This document shows, piece after piece, positions 25,043-34,129 of a stretch of 64,000 nt of DNA. The notes under the pieces are model-generated. The model worked only from the letters and a program-made list of their open reading frames with translations, did no database searches and had not been told where the DNA came from. How positions within the stretch are numbered: the stretch's first letter is position 1; each line of letters opens with the position of its first letter. Source of the DNA: an uncultured Geobacter sp. (GTDB lineage: Bacteria; Desulfobacterota; Desulfuromonadia; Geobacterales; DSM-12255); NCBI GenBank assembly GCA_937860145.1, contig CALMBF010000155.1, positions 1 to 64,000 on the forward strand, in the 5' to 3' direction. The position numbers were made by a program, and so were the translations under genes.

Positions 25043-26222
25043 TAGATACCTCCTGATTCTGCTTGGTCATGAGCAGTCTCTCGAACGCACTACCATCTTG
25101 ACGGGTAAGGTTCGGGATAAATCTCGAATAGATAGTGAAGAGCATTTTGGTATTAGCGTGACCCAGTTGCCTTGCGACCCACTCCGGATTTTCGCCGGCT
25201 GCCAACCAAAGAGTTGCCGTGGTATGTCTGGTTTCGTAGGCCCTGCGCACTTTCAGCCCGAGCAGGAGCAGCGTAGGTATCCAGATTCTGTTGGTTATAT
25301 TGCAGTAGCGCAGTGGTGAGCCGTTGGCGTTGCAGAACACGAATGGACTCAGCTTGCTAGTTACATCCCACTGGGATTTAAGAGCATCGTACACAATCTG
25401 CGACATATCGATGCTCCGTATTGAGCTGAGGGTCTTTGTGGATTCCATGCGGCCGCCGACAATTGTTTCGCGGATATGAATCTGTCGCCGGTCGAAATCG
25501 ACATATTCCCACTTGAGCCCATCTATTTCCGAGGTGCGCATCCCCGTGAAAAAACGCACGGTATAGTAATTGCGAAAATCCGTGCGGACCTGGGCAAGAA
25601 AGCGATTCACCTCGTCCAACGAGAAAGGATGGACATCTGTGTGTGGCACTTTAAGCTGTTTTATTCCGAGGCATGGAGTGGTAAATTGATATCTGTCGGC
25701 TGCATCACTGAGCATCATGCGCAATGGCGTCATGATGTGATTTATCCGGTCAGGAGATAGCCCATCGGTACCGTTCGTGTCTTTGGCGAGAGTGGAACGG
25801 AACTTGAGGATTTCTCCTTTGGTGATGCTGCCGACTTTTTTGTCGCCAAACGCGGGTAACAGATATTTATCTATGATTCCCTGTACCATGTCCTGGTAAC
25901 TTCTTTTCCAGCGAACAGTGTTCTCCTGATGCCACTCCTCAGCAAACTTTTTCAAAGTTGGTGTGTCGGCATTGTTGTCAGCAGTCGCTACCTGTGACAC
26001 ACACTCAGTAAGTTTCTTGACCATTGATGATGTCGGAAAATATTTGGAATAATCGAATTGCCCCAGGAGCATCTCCGCTTCCATTTTTTTGAGCATCTTT
26101 TCCATGTTTTTCCTGTTCTCTGTATTGTCCTTCAAGGTAGTCAGTTCCCGGCAACGGACCCCTTTGTAAATGAAATCAAAGAACAATGCTCCGCTATCTT
26201 TCCGTACCCTGATACTACCCAT
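25029..26222 (-). CDS. Tyrosine recombinase/integrase
   Basis: The start is at 26222, eight bases after GCGGAGG, giving 397 residues. The N-terminal arm-binding domain (GSIRVRKDSGALFFDFIYKG) is of the kind seen in phage and genomic-island integrases, with a SAM-like core-binding domain at about 90-180. The catalytic domain has Arg in RFFTGMRTSEI, then YETRHTTATLW, LGHANTKMLFTIY and the final Tyr nucleophile in that last motif. The usual His of HxxR is replaced by Tyr, as in related phage integrases. The gene lies 0.9 kb from the 3' end of a tRNA-Gly gene, the likely attachment site. Confidence 0.93.
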   Translation of the reverse strand: MGSIRVRKDSGALFFDFIYKGVRCRELTTLKDNTENRKNMEKMLKKMEAEMLLGQFDYSKYFPTSSMVKKLTECVSQVATADNNADTPTLKKFAEEWHQENTVRWKRSYQDMVQGIIDKYLLPAFGDKKVGSITKGEILKFRSTLAKDTNGTDGLSPDRINHIMTPLRMMLSDAADRYQFTTPCLGIKQLKVPHTDVHPFSLDEVNRFLAQVRTDFRNYYTVRFFTGMRTSEIDGLKWEYVDFDRRQIHIRETIVGGRMESTKTLSSIRSIDMSQIVYDALKSQWDVTSKLSPFVFCNANGSPLRYCNITNRIWIPTLLLLGLKVRRAYETRHTTATLWLAAGENPEWVARQLGHANTKMLFTIYSRFIPNLTRQDGSAFERLLMTKQNQEVSNDHQ

Positions 26223-26454
26223 GGCAAACACCTCCGCTGGCAAGCGGTATGAGCGGTGCCTGCAGGGTAGAGGCGGTCATCATGTCTCGTTCGATAGCTT
26301 CCCAAATGAAAAGAATTTTCCGCCGGCCGAACGGACGGAAATAATGCACTCCCTCCATCAGTACGGAGTCGAGCAGGAACTGACGGATGTAGCGGGTGTT
26401 GTAGTGCAGTCTGTGAGCGAGTTCTTCTGTGGTGATGAAACTTGTTTGTACCAT
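26215..26454 (-). CDS. Excisionase-like helix-turn-helix protein
   Basis: A 79-residue protein. A winged-helix or AlpA-like fold is suggested by FITTEELAHRLHYNTRYIRQFL, then FRPFGRRKILFIWEAIE. AAGGAG lies eight bases before the start. Its 3' end overlaps the integrase start, the usual placement of a directionality factor. Two identical-core palindromes lie just upstream of it. Confidence 0.7.
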   Translation of the reverse strand: MVQTSFITTEELAHRLHYNTRYIRQFLLDSVLMEGVHYFRPFGRRKILFIWEAIERDMMTASTLQAPLIPLASGGVCHG

Positions 26455-26479
26455 GTCTATTTCTCCTTTTCGTTGGCCC

Positions 26480-26502
26480 TAATACGACAGTTGGTCGTAT
26501 TA
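26480..26502. promoter_or_regulatory. Palindromic operator 1
   Basis: TAATACGAC, five bases, GTCGTATTA: a perfect 9-bp dyad located 26 bp before the excisionase-like gene. The same ATACGAC-N5-GTCGTAT core recurs 84 bp away. Confidence 0.65.
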
Positions 26503-26564
26503 GGGGTCCAAAAATTAGCAACGCGATTAACGTTGCTTCCTGAAAACGATCAGGATGAATTCAG

Positions 26565-26585
26565 TATACGACAATTGGTCGTATA
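26565..26585. promoter_or_regulatory. Palindromic operator 2
   Basis: TATACGAC, five bases, GTCGTATA: a perfect 8-bp dyad sharing the ATACGAC-N5-GTCGTAT core with operator 1, centre to centre 84 bp (eight helical turns). It is probably bound by a dimeric repressor of the element. Confidence 0.65.
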
Positions 26586-26619
26586 AAGCAAGAAAAAAAT
26601 ATTGGTGAGGGGTTATGTA

Positions 26620-26823
26620 TTAATCAAAGATGTCCCCAAATTCTTTTTTCAACAATTCTTTTATTTGTCGGGAATTATCTGATCTGCTGCCGTCAAGGCG
26701 ACCATAAACAATATCCCTTGCCACGCTTCGGGAAACACCGACCTGGGTACACCACTCACGAAAGGAGAGTCCTTTGTCAATCAACTGGTGTTTAATAATT
26801 TTATTTCGTTCTTCAGGAGTCAT
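26620..26823 (-). CDS. Helix-turn-helix regulator of the integrative element
   Basis: A 67-residue protein with a Cro/Ner-like HTH (about 20-50: SFREWCTQVGVSRSVARDIV, then YGRLDGSR). It lies upstream of the excisionase and integrase in the same direction, and the operator pair falls between it and the excisionase. It is therefore a candidate repressor for those sites. No ribosome binding site of note precedes it. Confidence 0.65.
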   Translation of the reverse strand: MTPEERNKIIKHQLIDKGLSFREWCTQVGVSRSVARDIVYGRLDGSRSDNSRQIKELLKKEFGDIFD

Positions 26824-26891
26824 GTAATGAGTATCCTATAGTTCAGCGAATAATGCAATGTTGTCAAATTACTCTATATGGAACTGACGGT

Positions 26892-26978
26892 AAGGCACGA
26901 AAGGTTGAAATCACTTTTAATGCGAAACAGAGCTGTAAGAACAAATGCATGGCACAGTTAAGGCACGGTCAAGGCACG
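26892..26978 (+). repeat. Three AAGGCACG direct repeats
   Basis: Copies at 26892-26899, 26960-26967 and 26971-26978 lie in the 290-bp gene-free stretch between the element's regulator and the tRNA-Gly gene. Clustered short direct repeats beside an attachment site are typical of integrase arm-type binding sites. No protein-coding feature is supported here. Confidence 0.45.
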
Positions 26979-27074
26979 AACGCTATAAATCTTCAATGTG
27001 ATTGTTGGTACAAAAGCCCGTCATGCTTATTATGATGAAATGCTGATCCTGCTAATACATTGAAATATGGATAC

Positions 27075-27107
27075 AAAAAAGGCCAGGTCGGGGACCTGGC
27101 CTTCTGA
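27075..27107 (-). terminator. Rho-independent terminator of the tRNA-Gly transcript
   Basis: The perfect 9-bp stem GGCCAGGTC / GACCTGGCC with a three-base loop is followed on the minus strand by TTTTTTGT. It lies seven bases or so after the tRNA 3' end. Confidence 0.85.
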
Positions 27108-27113
27108 ATTTTT

Positions 27114-27188
<75 letters not shown>

Positions 27189-27316
27189 TCAACAAGTCCA
27201 CACTTTATAGCAAGAGTTCGTTTGCCAGTCAATAGAAAAAACAGATAAAAAAACTTAATGTCAACCTTGCGAAGGCAGTTTTCTGGGGTAGGGGAGCACC
27301 CTGCCAGATCTGGCAA

Positions 27317-27466
27317 CTACTGAGTCCAAAACGCTCGGAAGTCGTTGTGAAGTGATTCGATGAAAACGCCCTGCATCAAACCGCCTATCTGTGAGAACCT
27401 CTGGCTACCCTGCGTCACGCACAGTTCACCGTCCCGGTTCATCACGTGAGAAGCTGGGGATGTCAT
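27317..27466 (-). CDS. Possible 49-residue protein or remnant
   Basis: In the gene-free 27189-27683 stretch an open minus-strand frame encodes a protein-like sequence (HVMNRDGELCVTQGSQRFSQ, then GVFIESLHNDFRAFW). There is no Shine-Dalgarno sequence. A perfect 14-bp palindrome TGCCAGATCTGGCA (27302-27315) lies just beyond its stop. It may be a true small gene or the tail of a deleted one. The rest of the stretch shows only a likely promoter for the downstream locus. Confidence 0.25.
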   Translation of the reverse strand: MTSPASHVMNRDGELCVTQGSQRFSQIGGLMQGVFIESLHNDFRAFWTQ

Positions 27467-27507
27467 ACGTCAGAGTGATAATTATTTCTAAATGGTATTT
27501 AGTTCCT

Positions 27508-27535
27508 TTGAGTTGTTATTGTGGTGAAGTATGAT
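27508..27535 (+). promoter_or_regulatory. Possible sigma-70 promoter of the exosortase locus
   Basis: TTGAGT (27508-27513), 16 bases, TATGAT (27530-27535), about 150 bp before the first gene of the locus in an AT-rich segment. Downstream, GACCTGTTGCAGGTC (about 27568-27582) is a short dyad in the presumed leader. Confidence 0.3.
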
Positions 27536-27683
27536 AATATTCTAATGCAACCTCGGATTAGTGCCTGACCTGTTGCAGGTCTGACACATCCACAGAATCA
27601 GGATCAGGCAACCTCCTCGTGATCGTGCACTTTCATCCAAATCTGATTATGTCTCGTGCCATCTCGCTTATGGAGAATGATTT

Positions 27684-30329
27684 ATGCGTTTTTCCCTGGG
27701 GATATTGATAGCACTCGTTGTGTTCTGTGCTGCCTGTGGTCGTAAAACAAAAGATGAACTTTATGCTGAAGGTGTCAAGCAACTCAATGCGGCCAATCCG
27801 AGTGGCGCAACGGTCCTGTTCAAAAGTGCGCTGGAGAAGGATGAAAACTATGTGGATGCACGGTTCATGCTGGCCAGGGCGTACGCGCGGAGCGGGAAAA
27901 GGGAGCAGGCGGAGAAAGAGTTTCTAAAGGTACTCAAACAGAACCCTTCCCGGGATGATGTCCTGCCCGAATTGGCTGACATTTACATCCTGTCCAACAA
28001 GGTCGATCAGGCCTTCAGTCTGGGGGAGCAGTACCTTGCCAAACATCCCGGAAGCGTTCAAGGATTCGAGATTCTCGGGGTATCCTCTGCCGCGGCAAAG
28101 AAATATCCCGATGCGGAGCAGTATCTGCTTCAGGCCATTGCGGCTGACCCTGCCAGCACAAGGACGAAACTGGAGCTGGCTAGTGTGTACGTGTCGAGCG
28201 GTAAAGAGCAAAAGGCGCTGGCACTGCTGGGAGATCTTGTCAGATCAGACCAGAAAAATACAAAAGCGCTGCACATGCTTGCCGCCATTGAGTTGAAACG
28301 CGGCAATACTGATGCAGCCCTGGATATATATCGAAAAATACAAGTGCTCGACAGAGCGGATTCGGTCGCAGTTTATAAATCAGGTCTGATCTACCTTGGC
28401 AAGGGTGAGCTGGATAAAGCGGACAAAACCTCCGACGATCTGCTCAAGGCTTTCCCGAACCGTGCCGAAGGCTCGCGCCTGAAGGGGCTTACCGCGTACA
28501 GCCGGAAAAATTACGTTGATGCCCTGATGTATCTTCAATCTTCTCTCAAAATTGGACCGACACCGGAGTCATATTATTTCATCGGGCTTTCTTACTACAA
28601 CCGGGGCGAATTGGAGAGCGCTCTCAGTCAATTCCGTATCATTCTCGACCGTTATCCCTACTCCCGGCAGCCCCGAATTATGACTGCCGTCATCCTGCTT
28701 GCCCAAAAACGGATCGATGATGCCATTGCAGAGATTCAGAAGCTGCTTCAGCAGGATGAGAGAGATGCCGTAGCCCATAACCTGCTTGGCAGCGCGTATA
28801 TGGCAAAAGGAATGTTTGACGATGGGATGCGCGAACTGAAAACAGCCACAAAAATTGACCCCAAAATCGTGGAAGCCTATGTGAAGAGAGGGGCTTTCTA
28901 TTTCAGCAGGGGCAAGTCAGTTGAGGGTGAAATGGAGCTTGTCTCCGCAGTTCAGGCGGTCCCCGATGCACTGAACAGCAGGTTGTTGCTCGCTTCGTAT
29001 CTTGCCCGTTCCGGCAATACTGCCAAAGCTCTGAATCTTCTCAGAACAGGATTGACCAACAAAAAGAGCGACGCCCTCCTCTTGAACGGGATTGCCACGC
29101 TGCTCTTTTCTCAAAACAAGCAGGATGATGCTCTCCAGACCCTGCAGAAGGCTAAAATGGCCGATATCGCGTTCCCCGCTACTTACCAGAATATTGCCAA
29201 CTACTATGCCGCCGCGGGAAACTATGGCAAAGCGATAGAGGAATACAACTCACTTTTGCGCATCGACCCGCGCAATTTCAAGGTGATGCTGAATCTGGCC
29301 TCCTTGCACGAAGTGGCGGGTGATGATGCACAAGCAGTTGCCTGCTACACGAAGGCAACGGAAACCGGTCAGCCCGTTGCCTACCTGGGGCAGGCGTACT
29401 ACTACCTGAAAAGGAATGATGCCGGCAAGGCGCTGAAGGTTCTTGACGAAGCTTCAAAAATCGACCCACGCAACGTTTCCATACTTGAAATGAAGGGGAA
29501 GGTGCTGGTTTCCATCAAGAAGTACAAGGACGCTCTCAAAGTTTACGAGGAGGTCGAGACACTTAATCCAGACCTTGGCATATCCCTGAAAATCAGGGCC
29601 TATATGGATAAGAAGGATACGGACAAGGCTCTGGCACAGGCGCATCGGATAGTTCAGAAATATCCCCGGTCGGCACGCGGATATATGGTGCTTGCATCCA
29701 TTTACGAACATCAGAAAGATCTGCCACGGGCAATCACAGAACTTCGCAACGGCATAATACTGGAGCCTGATAACGCACAGGTTCTGACGTATCTGGGAAA
29801 GTTATATGAAGCCAGGAAAGAGCATGGCGAAGCGATGGCAGTTTATGAAACCGCCATACGCAAACAACCGGACTATTTACCCGCCTTCTTCCAACGGGCG
29901 AACCTTCTGGAAAAAACAGGCAAGAAAAAAGAGGCAATAGAAAAATACCGGGAGCTCGTTAAAACGTCGGATCAATATTTGCCCGCGCTCAATAATCTTG
30001 CGTACCTCTATGCAGAAGGTTACGGCAGCAAAGAGGATGCGCTCCGCCTGGCCATGGCGGCGTACAGACTTGAACCGGGAAATGCCGGTGTCATGGACAC
30101 GCTAGGTTATGCGCTGCTCATAAACAACCGGAAGGACGAAGCGAAAAAAATCCTGGAACAGGCGGTGAACCTGCTGCCCCATAACCCAACGCTGTCATAT
30201 CACCTTGCACTGGCATATAACGCGGCGGGGGACAAATCACGTGCCCTTGCACAGCTGAACAAGGCGATTTCACTCGGTGATTTTCCCGAGGCAAAGCTGG
30301 CCTCCTCTCTCATGACGGAGCTGAGGTAG
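27684..30329 (+). CDS. prsT: PrsT-like TPR lipoprotein of the exosortase/EPS locus
   Basis: An 881-residue protein. The lipoprotein signal (LIALVVFCAAC) puts Cys near residue 19. The remainder is an almost unbroken array of 34-residue tetratricopeptide repeats (typical: AVLFKSALEKDENYVDARFML-style helices; NPTLSYHLALAYNAAGD near the end). A very large TPR lipoprotein opening an exosortase-linked polysaccharide locus is the PrsT arrangement. It probably scaffolds the export machinery in the periplasm. First gene of the rightward locus. Confidence 0.9.
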   Translation: MRFSLGILIALVVFCAACGRKTKDELYAEGVKQLNAANPSGATVLFKSALEKDENYVDARFMLARAYARSGKREQAEKEFLKVLKQNPSRDDVLPELADIYILSNKVDQAFSLGEQYLAKHPGSVQGFEILGVSSAAAKKYPDAEQYLLQAIAADPASTRTKLELASVYVSSGKEQKALALLGDLVRSDQKNTKALHMLAAIELKRGNTDAALDIYRKIQVLDRADSVAVYKSGLIYLGKGELDKADKTSDDLLKAFPNRAEGSRLKGLTAYSRKNYVDALMYLQSSLKIGPTPESYYFIGLSYYNRGELESALSQFRIILDRYPYSRQPRIMTAVILLAQKRIDDAIAEIQKLLQQDERDAVAHNLLGSAYMAKGMFDDGMRELKTATKIDPKIVEAYVKRGAFYFSRGKSVEGEMELVSAVQAVPDALNSRLLLASYLARSGNTAKALNLLRTGLTNKKSDALLLNGIATLLFSQNKQDDALQTLQKAKMADIAFPATYQNIANYYAAAGNYGKAIEEYNSLLRIDPRNFKVMLNLASLHEVAGDDAQAVACYTKATETGQPVAYLGQAYYYLKRNDAGKALKVLDEASKIDPRNVSILEMKGKVLVSIKKYKDALKVYEEVETLNPDLGISLKIRAYMDKKDTDKALAQAHRIVQKYPRSARGYMVLASIYEHQKDLPRAITELRNGIILEPDNAQVLTYLGKLYEARKEHGEAMAVYETAIRKQPDYLPAFFQRANLLEKTGKKKEAIEKYRELVKTSDQYLPALNNLAYLYAEGYGSKEDALRLAMAAYRLEPGNAGVMDTLGYALLINNRKDEAKKILEQAVNLLPHNPTLSYHLALAYNAAGDKSRALAQLNKAISLGDFPEAKLASSLMTELR

Positions 30330-30342
30330 CCTGCGGAAAACT

Positions 30343-31740
30343 GTGGTTGGTACTATGGCCATACTGGTTCTTGTCGACATCTTGCTGATAATACTGGCTT
30401 TTTTCTCCGCCGCCTTTGTGAGGCTGGGATATGCCGAAGCCAGTCATGTCTTGTTCAACGAACATAATTTTCTCATCCTTTTGACAGCATTTGTCAGTAT
30501 TGTTCTGTTTTCCTCTCATCTGATGGAGGTTTACGATTTAGACAAGAATGTGAGAAAGAGGGAAATCTTCGTCAATATGTTGCTTGCCTCGGTATCATCG
30601 TTTGCCTTGCTGATGATTATCAATCACCTGGCGGCTGACCTTTATGTCGGCCGCGGGATACTTCTCATCTCTCTCCTGCTCGTCGTCGTGTATCAGTTTT
30701 GCTGGCATTCGGTCTATATGACAGGAATGCATAACTCTCGCTTTTCCAAGAGAGTTCTGGTACTTGGCACGGGCCCCCTGGCAGCCAGGATCGGAGAGAT
30801 GGCATCCTCCAACAAGAGAAATTATACCCTTGCCGGTTATGCGCTGTGCGGTAACAGCGAACTCCCCACCGTTGCCACGGAACCGGCAGCTTTGGTCATT
30901 CCTCACGACATGGTTATCGGCAATAGCTGCGATCTTCTGGCCACTGCACAGCGCTCACTCGTCGATGCGATAGTCGTGGCGCTTTCGGAGAAAAGGGGAA
31001 TATTCCCGATCCGGGAAGTTCTCGACTGCAAGTTGAACGGTATGTATGTCCTGGATGCGCCGACGTTTTACGAGATAGTGAACGGTAAACTCATGCTTGA
31101 GTCGATCAATCCAAGCTGGTTCATCTACTCGAGCGGTTTCCATAGGACGAGCATTTTCAATATGTGCAAACGGGTCATTGATATCCTCCTCTCCACGATG
31201 GGATTGATTCTCACTCTGCCGTTCTTCCCGTTGATAGCCCTTGCCATAAAATTCGACTCTCCCGGACCTGTGTTTTTCAGTCAGTTGCGGGTCGGTTGCA
31301 AGGAAAAGCCGTTCATGCTGTACAAGTTCAGGACCATGTGCTCGGATGCCGAGGCGCAGACCGGAGCAGTATGGGCGGCAAAAAATGATAGCCGCGTGAC
31401 CCGGCTCGGAAAATTTTTGAGAAACTCCCGAATAGACGAACTCCCGCAGCTTTTCAATGTTCTTAGGGGTGACATGAGCTTCGTCGGCCCTCGCCCCGAG
31501 CGCCCCGAATTCGTGGAAAAACTGAAGGAGGTCATTCCCTATTATTCAAAACGGCACTTCATAAAACCCGGATTGACCGGGTGGGCTCAAGTTAAGTATT
31601 CCTATGGTTCAACCATTGAAGATGCCATTGAGAAGCTGCGCTACGACCTTTACTACATAAAAAACATATGCCCGTTTCTGGATACGTTGATATTTCTTGA
31701 AACCATCAAAGTTGTTCTCTTCGGCCGTGGTGCCAGATAA
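30343..31740 (+). CDS. Undecaprenyl-phosphate sugar-1-phosphate transferase (exosortase-locus type)
   Basis: A 465-residue polyprenyl-phosphate hexose-1-P transferase. Four N-terminal membrane helices are followed by a Rossmann-like middle region (KRVLVLGTGPLAARIG near 131), a fifth helix, and the catalytic C-terminal domain: KRVIDILLSTMGLI, LYKFRTM, the DELPQLFNVLRGDMSFVGPRP core, and PGLTGWAQV. It starts polysaccharide assembly by charging the lipid carrier. It follows prsT by 13 bp. The GTG at 30343 is used here; an ATG at 30355 is an alternative. Confidence 0.93.
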   Translation: MVGTMAILVLVDILLIILAFFSAAFVRLGYAEASHVLFNEHNFLILLTAFVSIVLFSSHLMEVYDLDKNVRKREIFVNMLLASVSSFALLMIINHLAADLYVGRGILLISLLLVVVYQFCWHSVYMTGMHNSRFSKRVLVLGTGPLAARIGEMASSNKRNYTLAGYALCGNSELPTVATEPAALVIPHDMVIGNSCDLLATAQRSLVDAIVVALSEKRGIFPIREVLDCKLNGMYVLDAPTFYEIVNGKLMLESINPSWFIYSSGFHRTSIFNMCKRVIDILLSTMGLILTLPFFPLIALAIKFDSPGPVFFSQLRVGCKEKPFMLYKFRTMCSDAEAQTGAVWAAKNDSRVTRLGKFLRNSRIDELPQLFNVLRGDMSFVGPRPERPEFVEKLKEVIPYYSKRHFIKPGLTGWAQVKYSYGSTIEDAIEKLRYDLYYIKNICPFLDTLIFLETIKVVLFGRGAR

Positions 31741-31777
31741 AGAGCCCCACGCAATCGGTCTCTTGAGAGGGAAATGT

Positions 31778-32584
31778 ATGTATATGCATCTGATAGTTAT
31801 GCTGTTCGTAATCATCGTGACCATATCGACACCTTCCCATGCCAAGGATTACGTCATAGGCGAAGGAGATACGCTCGACATCGCAGTATGGGGGGTAAAG
31901 GAGCTGACATTTCCGGTAAAGGTGCGGCCTGATGGAAAAATAACCATTCCCGGTCTTGGTGAGGTCGTTGCCAATGAAAACACCCCAAGCCAGCTGCAGA
32001 CCCTTCTGTCGGACCGGCTGAAGGCACTGGTGAAAAATCCCATCGTCACCGTCACCGTCACGGGGATTGCGAACAGCAAGGTTTACATCTTTGGCGGTGG
32101 GGTGAAATCCGGCGTATCCGAACTGCTCCAACGGACTACGCTCCTGCAACTCCTCTGCACGCTGGGAGACGTGAAATCCGCTGACCTCACCAAATCGTAT
32201 CTCCTCCGGGGGGGGGAACGGGTCAAGGAGGACTTTCACAAACTGTTCATCGGAGGCGTCACCGCAGAGGATGTCATCCTTGAATCCGGGGATTCTCTGT
32301 TTATTCCACCTCTGCTCGACAAGAGCGTCTATGTCCTAGGCGCCGTCACTATGCCGAAAGCCATTGAGTACCGGGAGGGGATGACGGTCATGGAGGCAAT
32401 TCTCGAGTCAGGGGGCTTTACCAAATTTGCCAGTCAGAACGATACACAGATCCGCCGCAAGAGTTCCGGCGCCGACGTCTCAATCCCGGTGAAGGTAAAA
32501 GAGATCATAAAAGACGGTAACATGGAACAAAACGTCAAGCTGAAACCCGGGGATTACGTCATTGTCAAGGAGAGCATGTTCTGA
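31778..32584 (+). CDS. Polysaccharide export (OPX/Wza-like) protein
   Basis: The start at 31778 follows GAGAGG at seven bases, giving 268 residues. After a signal peptide (LIVMLFVIIVTISTPSHA) comes the export domain (YVIGEGDTLDIAVWGV, then VRPDGKITIPGLGEV) and two SLBB domains (YIFGGGVKSG; VYVLGAVTMP). It forms the periplasmic and outer-membrane part of the export channel. Codons for RGGE contain a run of nine G (32208-32216), a slippage-prone tract. Confidence 0.9.
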   Translation: MYMHLIVMLFVIIVTISTPSHAKDYVIGEGDTLDIAVWGVKELTFPVKVRPDGKITIPGLGEVVANENTPSQLQTLLSDRLKALVKNPIVTVTVTGIANSKVYIFGGGVKSGVSELLQRTTLLQLLCTLGDVKSADLTKSYLLRGGERVKEDFHKLFIGGVTAEDVILESGDSLFIPPLLDKSVYVLGAVTMPKAIEYREGMTVMEAILESGGFTKFASQNDTQIRRKSSGADVSIPVKVKEIIKDGNMEQNVKLKPGDYVIVKESMF

Positions 32585-32630
32585 CGTTTCCTCAATGTGG
32601 TGCAGCTGACAACTGCATGTGGAGAATACG

Positions 32631-34088
32631 ATGACATCCGACAATGTAGACTATTTGAAATATCTCTCTCTGCTCAAGAAACAAAAACGGCTGTATATCA
32701 TCACAGCATTGACGATCATGACGGTCGTTACAGTGACTGCGTACCTGCTCCCCAGCAGGTTTGAGGCAAAAAGTGTCGTTTTCATTGAAAAAAGCGTCAT
32801 AGCCGAACTTGTCAAGGGGGTGGCGGTAACCCCTTCTGTGGAGGATAAGATAAAAGTTCTAACCTATGCTCTGAATAGCAGGACCCTGATAAGCAAAGTT
32901 ATCGATGAGCTTGATATGCAGAGAACGGGACAGGGTGATCAGGAAGCATTGATCAAACGCCTGCAGGAGAATACCACCATCAAGATCAAGGACAGGGAAG
33001 GACTTTTCATTATTTCATTCCAGGACCGGAACCCCAAGATCGCTCGTGATTATGTCAATGCTCTGGTCAGGCGTTATATTGACGAGAATACTTCGAGTAA
33101 GCGGGAAGAATCTTATGGAGCCACCAAGTTCCTTTCGGAACAGCTGGCTGCTTTCAAAGAGAAGCTCGAGAAATCCGAAGCAGCAGCCAATGACTTCAAA
33201 CGCGGTTCCGGTTCCATTGCAAACATGGACTCCGCACTGCTTCTGAAGGACATCAACGACTCACAGCAGCGACTGGATGATCTGAGGATAAAACAGAGTC
33301 AACTGGAGACTTCTCTGGCAGGTTTGAGCAAGGCGAACACGGTTCAGTCGAATTTACCGGCAATGCAGAAGAGGCTTCAGGAGCTTCAGTTGCAATACAC
33401 CGACAGCTATCCGGAAATCATTCGGTTAAAGGATGACATCCAGAATCTGGAAGAGCAGATGAAGGCAGGGCAGGGTACCGTCAAGCCGACTGATTCACCG
33501 GAATATGCAAAGGTTTCTTCGGAACTCAAGGCTGTTCGTCAGGCTGTAGCCAATCTTAACAGCAACATCGCCAGAAACCGGGGGATCTTACAGGGCATAC
33601 CTGTGGCACGGGCACGGCTCGATGAACTCGAGCGCGAGAAAAACTCCCAGAAGAGCCTCTACGAAACGATGGCCGCACGACAGGGGCAGTCGGAAGTCTC
33701 CAAACAGATGGAGGTGCAGGATAAATCAACGGTGTTCAGGATAGTTGACCCGGCGGTCCTGCCAATTAAACCTGTCAGTCCAAATCGGGTCAGGATAATC
33801 CTGCTGGGCATCCTGGCGGGAGTTGGCGGTGGATTAGGTATTGTGCTCCTGAAGGATCAGGTGAGTGCCACCATCAAGGATGCTGACATTGTTAAGCAGT
33901 TGGGGTTACCGGTACTTGCCGTCATTCCAAGGATAGAAGACCCTCACCAATTACTCCTGGCGGGTAAAAGGGATCGCTTCTTGTACATAGCCTCCGGATG
34001 CTATTTCTCCCTGATACTTGCCGTTCTCATGCTGGAGGTGGTCGGGATACATGCATTTTCCAATCTGGTCAGCAGGCTCCATGGCTGA
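32631..34088 (+). CDS. Polysaccharide chain-length determinant (Wzz/GNVR)
   Basis: The ATG at 32631, six bases after GGAG, is preferred to the GTG at 32619, giving 485 residues. It has a Wzz domain with a first membrane helix near 25-45 and a long periplasmic coiled coil (about 160-330). The GNVR-type segment (ARLDELEREKNSQKSLYETM) precedes the second helix (IILLGILAGVGGGLGIVLL), and a third hydrophobic helix lies near the C-terminus. It sets polymer length together with the downstream tyrosine autokinase. Confidence 0.9.
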   Translation: MTSDNVDYLKYLSLLKKQKRLYIITALTIMTVVTVTAYLLPSRFEAKSVVFIEKSVIAELVKGVAVTPSVEDKIKVLTYALNSRTLISKVIDELDMQRTGQGDQEALIKRLQENTTIKIKDREGLFIISFQDRNPKIARDYVNALVRRYIDENTSSKREESYGATKFLSEQLAAFKEKLEKSEAAANDFKRGSGSIANMDSALLLKDINDSQQRLDDLRIKQSQLETSLAGLSKANTVQSNLPAMQKRLQELQLQYTDSYPEIIRLKDDIQNLEEQMKAGQGTVKPTDSPEYAKVSSELKAVRQAVANLNSNIARNRGILQGIPVARARLDELEREKNSQKSLYETMAARQGQSEVSKQMEVQDKSTVFRIVDPAVLPIKPVSPNRVRIILLGILAGVGGGLGIVLLKDQVSATIKDADIVKQLGLPVLAVIPRIEDPHQLLLAGKRDRFLYIASGCYFSLILAVLMLEVVGIHAFSNLVSRLHG

Positions 34089-34129
34089 TCGTCATAAACC
34101 AGATATTATCTGGCGGGACAGGTGACTAT

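Noticed and set aside
26853-27035. 60-codon rightward frame before the tRNA
   Set aside because: It runs across the AAGGCACG repeats, has no ribosome binding site and reads as a low-complexity chance frame.
27557-27583. Possible sigma-54 promoter before prsT (TGCCTGACCTGTTGCA)
   Set aside because: The -24 GG pair is missing, and the match comes mostly from a GACCTG/CAGGTC dyad.
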